Assembly: GCA_947627065.1 (NCBI GenBank)
Contig: CANQUN010000001.1
Span: 62,001 to 126,000 of the forward strand
DNA from: an uncultured Clostridia bacterium
Lineage (GTDB): Bacteria; Bacillota; Clostridia; Christensenellales; Borkfalkiaceae
Direction: 5' to 3'
DNA length: 64,000 bases
This document shows, one piece after another, positions 50,413-60,600 of the stretch (the stretch's first letter is position 1; each line of letters opens with the position of its first letter). Under the pieces are notes generated by a model. That model saw only the letters and a program-made list of their open reading frames with translations. It made no database searches and was not told the origin of the DNA. The position numbers were made by a program, and so were the translations under genes.

Positions 50413-52077
50413 ATGGAAGATAAGAAATTGAACACACAACAAGAAAACGATCTTACCCCCGCGCAAGCCGTGAACCCGTCGGAAGCCGTTACCGAGGGCA
50501 TAGAGGGCACCGTGAACGCCGAAACAACCCCTGTGCAGCCTTCCGTCAACGCGGCGGAACCCGCAGAGGGTGCCGCTCAAACGAGTGCCGCAGACGGCGC
50601 CGCGGAGGACGCCCCCGCCGAGCGCAAACTCGGCGAGGAAGAGGTAACTTACAAGGAAATAAGCCCGTTAAGGCTCGTTTTACGCAGGTTTTTCCGTTCG
50701 CGCCTGTCCATAGTCGGCATAATAATGATAGTCGCGCTGTTCGTGTTCTCGTTCCTGGGACCGATAATTTACGGCCACCGCGTCGTCGTGTCGTCGGCGG
50801 TCACCGACGGAATGAGCGTGGAGATAATACAGGCAAACGGCGCAAACGAGATAAACTTTGCCGTCAGCCGCACGGCGGAAAGCGGAGACCAGCGTTTCAC
50901 GTTCACGCCCGCGTCGGCGCTCAGCGCGACGTCCATGACCTTCAGCGGCGACAACAACGTCAGCGTTTACGTCAACGGCGGCAGCGACAGATACGTTTCG
51001 GGCGGTCCTCTTGACGGAATAACCGAAATCGCGCTCGTACTCAGCGACGGCGCGGCCGCGGGAGACATAACGGTGCAGTCCATACTCTCGGGTGAAACCG
51101 AACTTCTCGCAAGCGACGCAAGCGAGGACGCTCTGCTGTGGAACGCCCTTTCCAACGGAACGGTCATACCCATGACGAGCATGGCGTGGACGGAACGGTG
51201 GGGTGAACTCGGCATAGACAGGGGCGCCTTCCCGACCGACATGCACGACTCTTACACCTACCTCGTAAAAGAGGACGGCACGCCTACCACAAACGAGGAC
51301 GAGGCCGTTGCCGAAGTGCAGGTCAGCGAAGTTCTCGTTTACGAGTCCAGCATCAACCTGCACGCCGCACCCAGCCTCGAGCATTTCCTCGGAACGGACA
51401 ACTTCGGTTACGACGTGTTCACAAGGCTGATGTACGGCGGCAGAATCTCGCTGATGATCGGCTTCATCGTGGTTATTCTCGAAACTTTAATCGGCATAAT
51501 CATAGGCGGCATCTCGGGTTATTTCGGCGGCTGGATAGACCAGATATTCATGCGTATAGTCGATATATTCAACTGTATACCGACCATGCCGATCCTTCTC
51601 ATAGCGTCGGCCGTTCTCGACAGCTGGGATCTCGAGGCCGACCAACAGATATACGTCCTCATGGCGTTCATAACGCTGTTCAGCTGGAGCGGAACGGCAA
51701 GGATAGTCAGGGGGCAGATACTCATGCTGAGAGAGCAGGAATACTTCACCGCGACGGAGGTCATGGGCATTCCCGTCTGGCGGCGGATATTCAAGCACCT
51801 CATACCAAACGTAATGCCGCAACTCATCGTCTCGATGACGCTCGGCCTCGGCAGCGTTATATTATACGAATCGACGCTCAGCTGGCTGGGTCTCGGCGTC
51901 AAATTGCCAAAAGCCGCGCTCGGCACGATGATTGCTACTTCCAACGACCCGATCGTTTTGCAATATTACCCCAACATGTGGCTGCCCGCGGGTCTTCTCA
52001 TCTCGGTGGCGGTTCTCGGCTTCAACTTTATAGGCGACGGTCTGCGCGACGCGATGGACCCCAAGGCGAGGAAGTAG
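50413..52077 (+). CDS. oppC: Oligopeptide ABC permease OppC/DppC with insertion and disordered N-terminus
   Basis: A 554-residue second permease subunit, about 300 residues being usual. It begins with about 75 residues rich in Ala, Glu and Pro, then the first membrane helix (about 96-118), then an extra segment of about 190 residues (about 120-315) with beta-type sequence, before HFLGTDNFGYDVFTRLMYGGRISL and the standard helices and EAA loop (TATEVMGIPVWRRIFKHLIPN). The insertion lies at the same place as in OppB, so both should project outside. It is 13 bases from oppB and one base before oppD. Confidence 0.93.
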   Translation: MEDKKLNTQQENDLTPAQAVNPSEAVTEGIEGTVNAETTPVQPSVNAAEPAEGAAQTSAADGAAEDAPAERKLGEEEVTYKEISPLRLVLRRFFRSRLSIVGIIMIVALFVFSFLGPIIYGHRVVVSSAVTDGMSVEIIQANGANEINFAVSRTAESGDQRFTFTPASALSATSMTFSGDNNVSVYVNGGSDRYVSGGPLDGITEIALVLSDGAAAGDITVQSILSGETELLASDASEDALLWNALSNGTVIPMTSMAWTERWGELGIDRGAFPTDMHDSYTYLVKEDGTPTTNEDEAVAEVQVSEVLVYESSINLHAAPSLEHFLGTDNFGYDVFTRLMYGGRISLMIGFIVVILETLIGIIIGGISGYFGGWIDQIFMRIVDIFNCIPTMPILLIASAVLDSWDLEADQQIYVLMAFITLFSWSGTARIVRGQILMLREQEYFTATEVMGIPVWRRIFKHLIPNVMPQLIVSMTLGLGSVILYESTLSWLGLGVKLPKAALGTMIATSNDPIVLQYYPNMWLPAGLLISVAVLGFNFIGDGLRDAMDPKARK

Positions 52078-52078
52078 T

Positions 52079-53356
52079 ATGAAGGAAAAGAACAAAGGCA
52101 ATTACATCTCCTTGCGGGAAAGCCGCAAGATAATAAAGGAAAACGTCCGCCAGATGAAGTATTACGAGTCGCTCAAGCGTCGCAAGCTTGACATCTCGGA
52201 ATACACCGTCCCCATGAAAAATCCCGACAACATCGTCGAGATAGAGGATCTGGAAACCTGCTTTTTCACCGATACGGGCACGGTAAAATCCGTGCACGGC
52301 GTGTCGTTTGACGTACCCAAAAACAAGGTCGTCGGCGTGGTGGGGGAAAGCGGCTGCGGCAAGAGCGTAACCTCTCTTTCCATCATGCAACTCGTGCAGG
52401 CCCCGCAGGGGCAGGTTGTAGGCGGGCAGATACGCTTCAATTCCTCCGAACTCGGCTACGACGACAAGGGCAGGAAACTTGCCTACGACATAGTCCGTAC
52501 GCCCACGCAGGAGATGTACAACATACGCGGCAAGGACATTTCCATGATTTTTCAGGACCCCATGACCAGCCTCAACCCCGTGTTCACCATCGGGTACCAG
52601 CTGGACGAGGTTTCCTTCCTCCACCGCCCCAACCTCAGCAAGGCGGAAATCAAGGAATACAGCATAGAAATGCTCAAAAAAGTGGGCATATCCATGCCCG
52701 AACACACCTACAAGTGCTACCCGCACGAACTTTCGGGCGGTATGCGCCAGAGGGTGATGATAGCAATGGCGCTTGCGGGCGATCCCAAACTCATAATAGC
52801 CGACGAGCCGACCACGGCTCTCGACGTTACCATTCAGGCACAGATACTCGAGCTTTTGAGAGAACTCCAGCGCACGCAGGGCTGCTCTATAATGCTCATA
52901 ACCCACGATCTCGGCGTAATAGCCGAAATGGCGGACGAAGTAGTGATTATGTACGCGGGCAGAGTAATAGAAAAGGGGACGGTGCACGAGATATTCCACA
53001 ACCCGCTCCACCCGTACAACATCGGTCTGCAAAAGAGCAAACCGCTCATCACCTCCTCCGTTTCCGAACCGCTCTATTCCATACCCGGGCAGGTCCCCAA
53101 CCCGATAAACCTTCCCGACCACTGTTACTTTATGAACAGGTGCAACAGGTGCATGGAAAGATGCGCGGGGGCTTATCCCGAGATGCGTCAGGTTTCACCC
53201 ACCCACAGCGTCGCCTGCCACCTCTACGCCGATGTTGCGGCGGAAAACAAACCCCAAAGCGCAAGCGGCGGCAGCAAGAAGAAAAAGACGCCGTTCGCAA
53301 AAAATCGGGTCAAATATATAGAGGAAAGGCGCATTGAACAGCGAGGTGCCAAATGA
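52079..53356 (+). CDS. oppD: Oligopeptide ABC transporter ATPase OppD
   Basis: A 425-residue ABC ATPase energising peptide import. Walker A GESGCGKS (about 90-97), signature LSGGMRQRV, Walker [13 protein letters not shown] and the C-terminal oligopeptide-transporter domain with four Cys near the CNRCMERC segment (possible iron-sulfur site as in Dpp/Opp ATPases) are intact. The first 55 residues, charged and helical, are longer than usual. It overlaps oppF by four bases. Confidence 0.96.
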   Translation: MKEKNKGNYISLRESRKIIKENVRQMKYYESLKRRKLDISEYTVPMKNPDNIVEIEDLETCFFTDTGTVKSVHGVSFDVPKNKVVGVVGESGCGKSVTSLSIMQLVQAPQGQVVGGQIRFNSSELGYDDKGRKLAYDIVRTPTQEMYNIRGKDISMIFQDPMTSLNPVFTIGYQLDEVSFLHRPNLSKAEIKEYSIEMLKKVGISMPEHTYKCYPHELSGGMRQRVMIAMALAGDPKLIIADEPTTALDVTIQAQILELLRELQRTQGCSIMLITHDLGVIAEMADEVVIMYAGRVIEKGTVHEIFHNPLHPYNIGLQKSKPLITSSVSEPLYSIPGQVPNPINLPDHCYFMNRCNRCMERCAGAYPEMRQVSPTHSVACHLYADVAAENKPQSASGGSKKKKTPFAKNRVKYIEERRIEQRGAK

Positions 53357-54417
53357 ACAACGAACAACCCCTTCTCGAGGTACGCGGGCTTAAAAAATAT
53401 TTCGTCATAGACAAGACGGTGTTCGGCCGCCCGACCAAGTACCTCAAGGCCGTGGACAACATATCCTTCACCCTTCCGCGCGGCAAAACGCTGGGCGTGG
53501 TGGGGGAGAGCGGCTGCGGAAAGACAACGCTCGGCCGCACCATAATCAGGCTTTACGACACCGACGGGGGCGAGATCATCTTCGAGGGTACGGACATATC
53601 CAAAATCAAGAGAAAGAAGATGATAAAGTACCGCACGGACATACAGTTTGTCTTTCAGGATCCTTATTCCAGCCTTCCGCCCCGCATGACGGTCGGCGCC
53701 ATAATATCCGAGGCCGTGCGCGTGCACAAGATCGTTCCCAAGCACGAGATTCACGAATACGTGCTCGACATCATGAAGAAGTGCGGGCTTCAGCCCCAGT
53801 ATTACGACCGTTACCCGCACGAGTTCTCGGGCGGACAGCGCCAGCGTATCTGCATAGCGCGCGCGCTTGCCGTCAAGCCCAAACTCGTCATCTGCGACGA
53901 ACCCGTCTCCGCTCTCGACGTTTCCATTCAGGCGCAGATAATCAACCTCCTCAAAGAACTGCAGGACACCATGGGGCTGACCTACGTGTTCATATCCCAC
54001 GACCTGTCGGTAGTCAAGTACATCACCAACCAGATAATGGTCATGTACCTCGGCAACTCCATGGAATTCGGCGACACGGCGCAGATTTTCGAAAATCCGC
54101 TCCACCCTTACACCAAGGCCCTGTTCTCAGCAGTCCCCGTGCCCGACCCCGACATGAAGATGAACAGGATTATCCTCGAAGGAGACATTCCGTCTCCCGC
54201 AAATCCGCCCAAGGGCTGCAAATTCCACACCCGTTGCTCGGAATGTATGAGCGCGTGCAAACTCAAGGAGCCTGACTACATAGAGGCGTCTCCCAACCAT
54301 TTTGTCAAATGCCACCTCTACAACAAGGAGGTTATGGACAACATGGCGGAGTACGACGCGATGTACGAGGAAGAAGTGAGGAATGAACAGGCAAACGCCC
54401 AAAAGAAAAAGAAATGA
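53353..54417 (+). CDS. oppF: Oligopeptide ABC transporter ATPase OppF
   Basis: A 354-residue partner ATPase of OppD. Walker A GESGCGKTT, FQDPYSSLPPRMTVG (Q-loop), FSGGQRQRICIARAL and VICDEPVSALDVS are normal, and the C-terminal domain has CxxCSECMSAC-type cysteines. Normal length. Its 3' end overlaps the following small gene by 35 bases. Confidence 0.96.
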   Translation: MNNEQPLLEVRGLKKYFVIDKTVFGRPTKYLKAVDNISFTLPRGKTLGVVGESGCGKTTLGRTIIRLYDTDGGEIIFEGTDISKIKRKKMIKYRTDIQFVFQDPYSSLPPRMTVGAIISEAVRVHKIVPKHEIHEYVLDIMKKCGLQPQYYDRYPHEFSGGQRQRICIARALAVKPKLVICDEPVSALDVSIQAQIINLLKELQDTMGLTYVFISHDLSVVKYITNQIMVMYLGNSMEFGDTAQIFENPLHPYTKALFSAVPVPDPDMKMNRIILEGDIPSPANPPKGCKFHTRCSECMSACKLKEPDYIEASPNHFVKCHLYNKEVMDNMAEYDAMYEEEVRNEQANAQKKKK

Positions 54418-54622
54418 GTATGTTGACGACGGGCACACCGTGTACAACATGGACCTTGTCGTAGGACATAAAAAGCAGGAGAAAGAAGGCGCCCGCCTCA
54501 CCAAAAATGAGCGGAAAGCCGCGATAAAGGCCGCTTTTGCCTATTATCTGCCCATACTGTTTATGGTGATATTCTGCTTTATCGCCGTGGGGTTTCTGCT
54601 CCGCGCATGGCTTATAAAATAA
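54383..54622 (+). CDS. Small membrane protein of the opp operon
   Basis: A 79-residue protein with a basic, charged N-terminal half and one or two membrane helices (about 50-75). The start overlaps oppF by 35 bases; an internal Met at residue 23 is an alternative. It sits between the importer and the giant protease and may be an accessory or assembly subunit, but no family is recognised. Confidence 0.65.
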   Translation: MNRQTPKRKRNEYVDDGHTVYNMDLVVGHKKQEKEGARLTKNERKAAIKAAFAYYLPILFMVIFCFIAVGFLLRAWLIK

Positions 54623-54641
54623 TTTTTAGAGGTTATAGACA

Positions 54642-57600
54642 ATGCTTAAAAGATTCATCTGCATACTGCTTATCGGCATATTGGGCCTTGCAGGCATGAT
54701 GAGTGTTGCCTGTTCGGGCGGCACGGGTTCGGAAAGCAAGTCTCCCTCGGCTCAGACCGAAGAGGAAGGCGACTTTTCGCAGGAACTCCAGATCATCAAG
54801 TCCGACATCAAGCCCACGCAGGAACAAATGCTTTCCCGCATCAAGGCCGAATATCTTTTAGAGAACAACGGCTACAGGGACGACGATGAAGTCGTGGCGA
54901 TAATCACCCTCAACGGGGACGCCGTCATCGACGAATATCTCGGAAACGACAAACTCGCTTCCGCCATGTCCCTTGCCGAATACGCCGCTTCCTCGGCAGG
55001 CACGGTTCGCACCAAGGTCATCGACAACGCGCAGACTTCGCTCGTTTCCTCGCTCAAAAACCTCGGTCTCATAAACGGCGTAAACTACCGTTATTCCACC
55101 GTGCTCAACGCCGTTTCGGTTACCACCACATTCGGCAACTTCAAAAAACTGTCGTCGGCTCCGGGCGTAAGCAAGGTTTCGCTTGCGGACACCTACAACC
55201 GCCCCCAGAGCGGCACAGTGGAAGGCGCGGCCGTTGAAAACAACGTTGACGTGTACGACACGGGTATCTTCAACTCGAGCAGCGTGAGCTACACGGGTAA
55301 GGGGACGGCCGTCGCCATACTCGACTCGGGCTTCGACTGCAGCCACGAAGTGTTCCAACGCCAGCCCGACACCGACGATCTTCTCCTCACGAGAACCGAA
55401 ATTTCCGCCGCCCTTCCTTCGACCAACGCCATCAAGACGACGGCCGACCTCAAGATAAGCGACGTTTATTACAGCGACAAGATTCCTTTCGTCTACGACT
55501 ATGCGGACAAGGATAAGGACGTGTTTCCCTACGATTCCGAACACGGCACCCACGTTGCGGGCATAATCGGCGGCAAGTCCGACGTTATTACGGGCGTTGC
55601 CATAGACACCCAACTCGTCCTCATGAAGGTGTTCTCCGACCACGATCAGGGCGCACAGACCGACGATATACTCGCCGCTCTGGAAGATGCGATTCTCCTT
55701 CAGGTAGACTGCATAAACATGTCCCTCGGCGCCGTCTGCGGCTTTGCGAGAGAAGAGGACGGCAGTTACATAAACACCGTCTACGACAAGATCAACGAGA
55801 GCGGCGTCAGCCTTCTCACCGCTGCGGGCAACGAGTACAGTTCGGGCTACGGCGGAGAACAGGGCAACACCAACTTCGTCACCAACCCCGACTCGGGCGT
55901 CGTCGGTTCGCCGTCCACTTACGCGGCACCGCTCGCCGTCGCTTCCATCAGCGGCGAAAAGAGCCACTACCTCGTCGCCAACGGTTCGGACGTCATTTTC
56001 TTCAACGAATCCAGCATGATCAACGGCAAGCCCAACGACTTCTTTGAAGAACTTGGCATAACCAAGGGCGTTACCAAGGAGTACGAGTACGTTACCGTTC
56101 CCGGTTACGGCTCGCCCATAAACTACAGAGGACTTAACATAGAGGGTAAGATAGCCCTCGTCCGCCGCGGCAGCACCACCTTTGAAGAAAAGGCTATTTA
56201 CGCCAAGAACGCCGGCGCCGCCGCCTGCATAATCTACAACAATATCGACGGCGACATTCTCATGTCCCTCGGTAAATCCGACCACATACCCACCGTATCC
56301 ATCTCCATGGAGGACGGCAACGCCCTCGCGGCCGCGGGCACCGGCACGATAGTCATCAGCGGCGATAACGAGGCAGGCCCCTTCATGTCCGACTTCTCCA
56401 GCTGGGGACCTCTGCCCGATCTGCAGATGAAGCCCGAAATAACCGCCCACGGCGGCAACATCAAGTCGTCCACCCCGGGCGGCAAGTACGACGAACTGAG
56501 CGGTACTTCCATGGCTACCCCCAACCTGTGCGGTATCGTGGTGCTCATCCGCCAGTTCCTCAAAGAACAGCCGAGATACAGCGATTACACATGGAAGCAG
56601 ATCTCCGTTCTTGCCAACCAGATGCTCATGTCCACCGCTACCATAATACTCAACGAAGAGGGAATGCCTTATTCGCCGCGTAAACAGGGTGCGGGGCTTG
56701 CAAGCCTTTACAACGTCGTCAATACGGACGCGTACATCACCGTCCCCGGTAAGGACAGATCCAAGATAGAACTCTACGACGATCCCACGAGAGAAGGCTC
56801 CTACGAGATGAAATTCGAGGTAGTCAACGTTACCGATTCGCCCGTAACTTACGACCTCTCGCTCGTCGGCATGACCGAAACGGTCTCCACGGCGGACGAC
56901 AAGCACGTTGCGGAAACCGACCAGCTGCTCGGCAACGACTTCACGGCTACCGTGACGGGCGCGGGCACTTACAGCGACGGTAAGATAACCGTGGACGGCA
57001 ACGGAACCCTTTCCGTCAAACTCGTCTACAACCTCAGCGCAGAGGACAAAAACCTTATTGACAGCCTCTTCCCGTACGGTATGTACGTCGAAGGTTTCGT
57101 CAAACTCCTGCCCGAAAAGGAAGGCGGCATAGACCTCAACGTTCCCTTCCTCGCCTTCTACGGCGACTGGACGCAGGCTCCTCTGTTCGACAAGACCTTC
57201 TACGAAGTGGAGTCCGAAGCGCACAACGGTGCAATAGACGAAGAGGATAAGCTCAAGGCCGATTACTACGCAACCACGCCTATGGGCAAGTACTTCTACA
57301 ACTATATAATCCCGCTCGGTTCCTACCTGTACGACCTCGACGAGATGGCTTTCGACGCCATACCCGCAACCGAGGAGCACATTGCAATTTCCAACTCCCT
57401 GGGCACCATAGACGGCATAACCGCCGTTTACGCGGGGCTTTTGCGCAACGCCAAGGAGATGCTCTACACCATAACCGACAAGGTTACGGGAGAAACCGTT
57501 TACGAGAATCTCATCTACAATGCGAGAAAGGCATTCTCGCAGGGTGGCTCGCCCATACCTAACTACGAGTTCCTGTATATAGACGCTTACGAGTTGGGTC

Positions 57601-60600
57601 TCACCAACAACAGGCAGTACGAGTTTGCAATGACCGCCAAACTCGACTACGGCGACGGCGGCGTTGCCAACAACGTCAGGAATTCCTTCAAGTTCGACTT
57701 CAACTTCGATATAGAAGCGCCCATCCTCAGGAACGTTACCTTTGAAAAGATATACGATTCCACCCAGCGTAAGGACCGTTTCTACATCAACATGACGGTT
57801 TACGACAACCAGTACGTCATGTCGGTTACGCCCATAGCCTTCGTCTCATCCAGCTCCTACACCACCATAACCGACACCCCGATCCCCGTTTACAGTGAGA
57901 AGAATTCGGACAACACCGTCCGCTTTGAGATAACCGATTATCTCGAAAATCTTCCTTACGACCAGCTCATCAACAGCGCGCTCGGCTTCCTCGTGGACGA
58001 CTACGCGCTCAACAGCAACCTCTATCTCTGCCAGCTCCCCGGCACCAACCCCGGCCAGAGCGGTCTGTTCAGCTTTACCAGCAACGGCAAAGTGGGCGGC
58101 GGCAGAATAACTTCGCTCGACATCAACGTGGGCGACGTCGTTGACCTCACCGACTACCTCGCCACCACCGACGCTACTCTCGATGCGGACAAAGATTACC
58201 TCAAATACCTCGTCTGGGAATCCAACAACACGAGATTCGTGGAAATTCACGAGGGCGTGGCCGTGGGTAAAAACCCGGGCAGCGCGGTGATAACCGTCTA
58301 CGAAGGGTATTACGGCAAGCAGACCTCAATCATAGTCAGGGTCCGCGCGGCGGGAGAAGGCCAGACCGACGTTGACGCCGCAACCCTGCGTTCTGTAAGG
58401 TTCACTTATTTCGACACGCAGTTCGCCTTTGCGCGGGCGGCGCAGACCAGCGAGATTGGCACCACGGGCACGAGGAACTACATCACATCCTTCCCGGGCG
58501 GCGTCAGCTTCTATCCCGGCGAGAGCATAAAACTCAATTACGACGTGGAACCGTGGTACGTTGCGGGCAAGTACAACTTCACCTACAGTTCGTCCAATCC
58601 CGACGTTGCCGAGGTAACGCAGGACGGCGTGGTGCGCGGCCTTAAAGAGGGCTTTACCACCATAATGCTCACGGTAGAAGGTTCGTACCTGATGGCGAGA
58701 CTCAACGTCAGCATAAAGAACGAGTTCGTCATCGAAAACAGAACGCTCATAGCCTACAAGGGCCTCGGCGGAAGGGTGGAAATCCCCGACGACGAAGGTA
58801 TACTCTACATCGGCGACTACGCGTTCTGCCTCTACACCACCGATAACACCATAGAGATAACCGACGACGATTACGACAAGAACAAACTGCCCGACGGCAA
58901 CACCACCGTAACCGACGTCATCATTCCCGAAGGCGTTGAACAGATACAGAAATACGCTTTCTACAACTGTATAAACCTGCGTACCGTTCAGGTGCCCGAG
59001 TCCTGCCGCTTCATTCAGGAACACGCCTTTGACAACTGCTACAACCTGCAGAAGATCAACCTTGAAAACATCGAGGCAATCGGCGAAAACACCTTCTACG
59101 GCTGCGTAAGGCTCGACAACATAGACCTCACGTCCTGCTACGCCATAGCCAATTCGGGCTTTGAAGGCTGCATGTCCCTCACTTCGGTTGACCTGTCGGG
59201 TCTCCGCAACGCAGGCCAGAGCGCCTTCCGCGGCTGCTCGTCCCTCACGGACGTAACATTCACCAAGGACACCAAACTTGCCCCGCACATGTTCGAGGGC
59301 GCAGGCCTCACAGAGGTTAACATTCTCACCGACATGTTCGTGCCCGATTACGCGTTTGCGGGTTGTGAAAACCTGACGAGCGTAACCATAAAGGAGAACA
59401 TAGTCTCGATAGGGGAGGGCGCGTTTGCACAGTGCCCCGTGCTCCAAACGGTGGACATTCAGGGCAGTGTGGACTCCATAGGCATGGCCGCCTTCTGGAT
59501 GTGCGACTCGCTCGAAACCGTAACCCTGCCAAACTGCAACTTCACCGTTGGCGAAAGCGCGTTTGAAGATTGCCCCGCGCTCACCACGCTCGTGTTCGGC
59601 GCAAACACCCACATAGACGGCGTTTACGGCAACGTGTTCGTCGGCTGCCCGATAACCACGTTTGACGTTTCGGATTCCGACGTTTATACCGTATCCGATG
59701 ACGGCAAGTACCTCGTGGAAGGCGCCAAACTCGTCTTTGCGGCCATCGGCTCCCTCTCGGGAGACATAACCGTTGAGGGTTATGACGAAATAGGCGTTTC
59801 CGCCTTTGCGGGCGCTCCCGTCGAAAGCGTAACCATAACGGGCGACAACGTCAAGATCGGCGATTACGCCTTTGCGGACTGCGAGACCCTCGCGTCGGTA
59901 ACTCTCCCCGAATCGGGCGTTACCATCGGCGTCAGGGCGTTCAACGCCTGCCCGTCCCTCACTTCGGTAGAAAACCTTGAAAACGTTGAGGAAATAGGCG
60001 ATTACGCCTTCTCGCGCACGGGTCTTACCGACGTTACCATAGCGGCTAACGCAACGCTCGGCGAAGGTGCGTTCTTCAACAGCCCGCTGCAGACGCTCAC
60101 CCTCGGTGCAAACGTCGTTGCAGGCATGGGCGCATTCCAGCGCTGCACCGACCTCACCACCGTCAACATGCCCGAAGAGGGCGGCGTTTCCTTCGGTGAA
60201 AGCTGCTTCTCCTACGACGTGTCGCTTACTACCATCGACCTTTCCAAGACCGACGGCATAATCGCTGCCGAAGCATTCTTTACCACGGGTCTCGTCAGCG
60301 TTGACCTCGGCGGCGTTACCGAAATCGGCAACGCGGCGTTCGCCGACTGCGACTTCCTCACCAACGTCAACAATACCGACTCGCTCGTCTCCATAGGCGC
60401 GCTCGCGTTCGCGGCGTATTCCGAGACGGCTGCGGGTCCGCAGTTCACGACCTTCCACTTCCCCGAAACGCTCGTTTCCATCGGCAATTACGCCTTCAAC
60501 AGTTGCGCGCGTCTCGGCAGCGTAACTCTGCCCGAATCGCTCGAGAGCCTCGGCATGGGCGCGTTCGAGTTCTGCACGGCCCTCACGACCGTACACCTGC

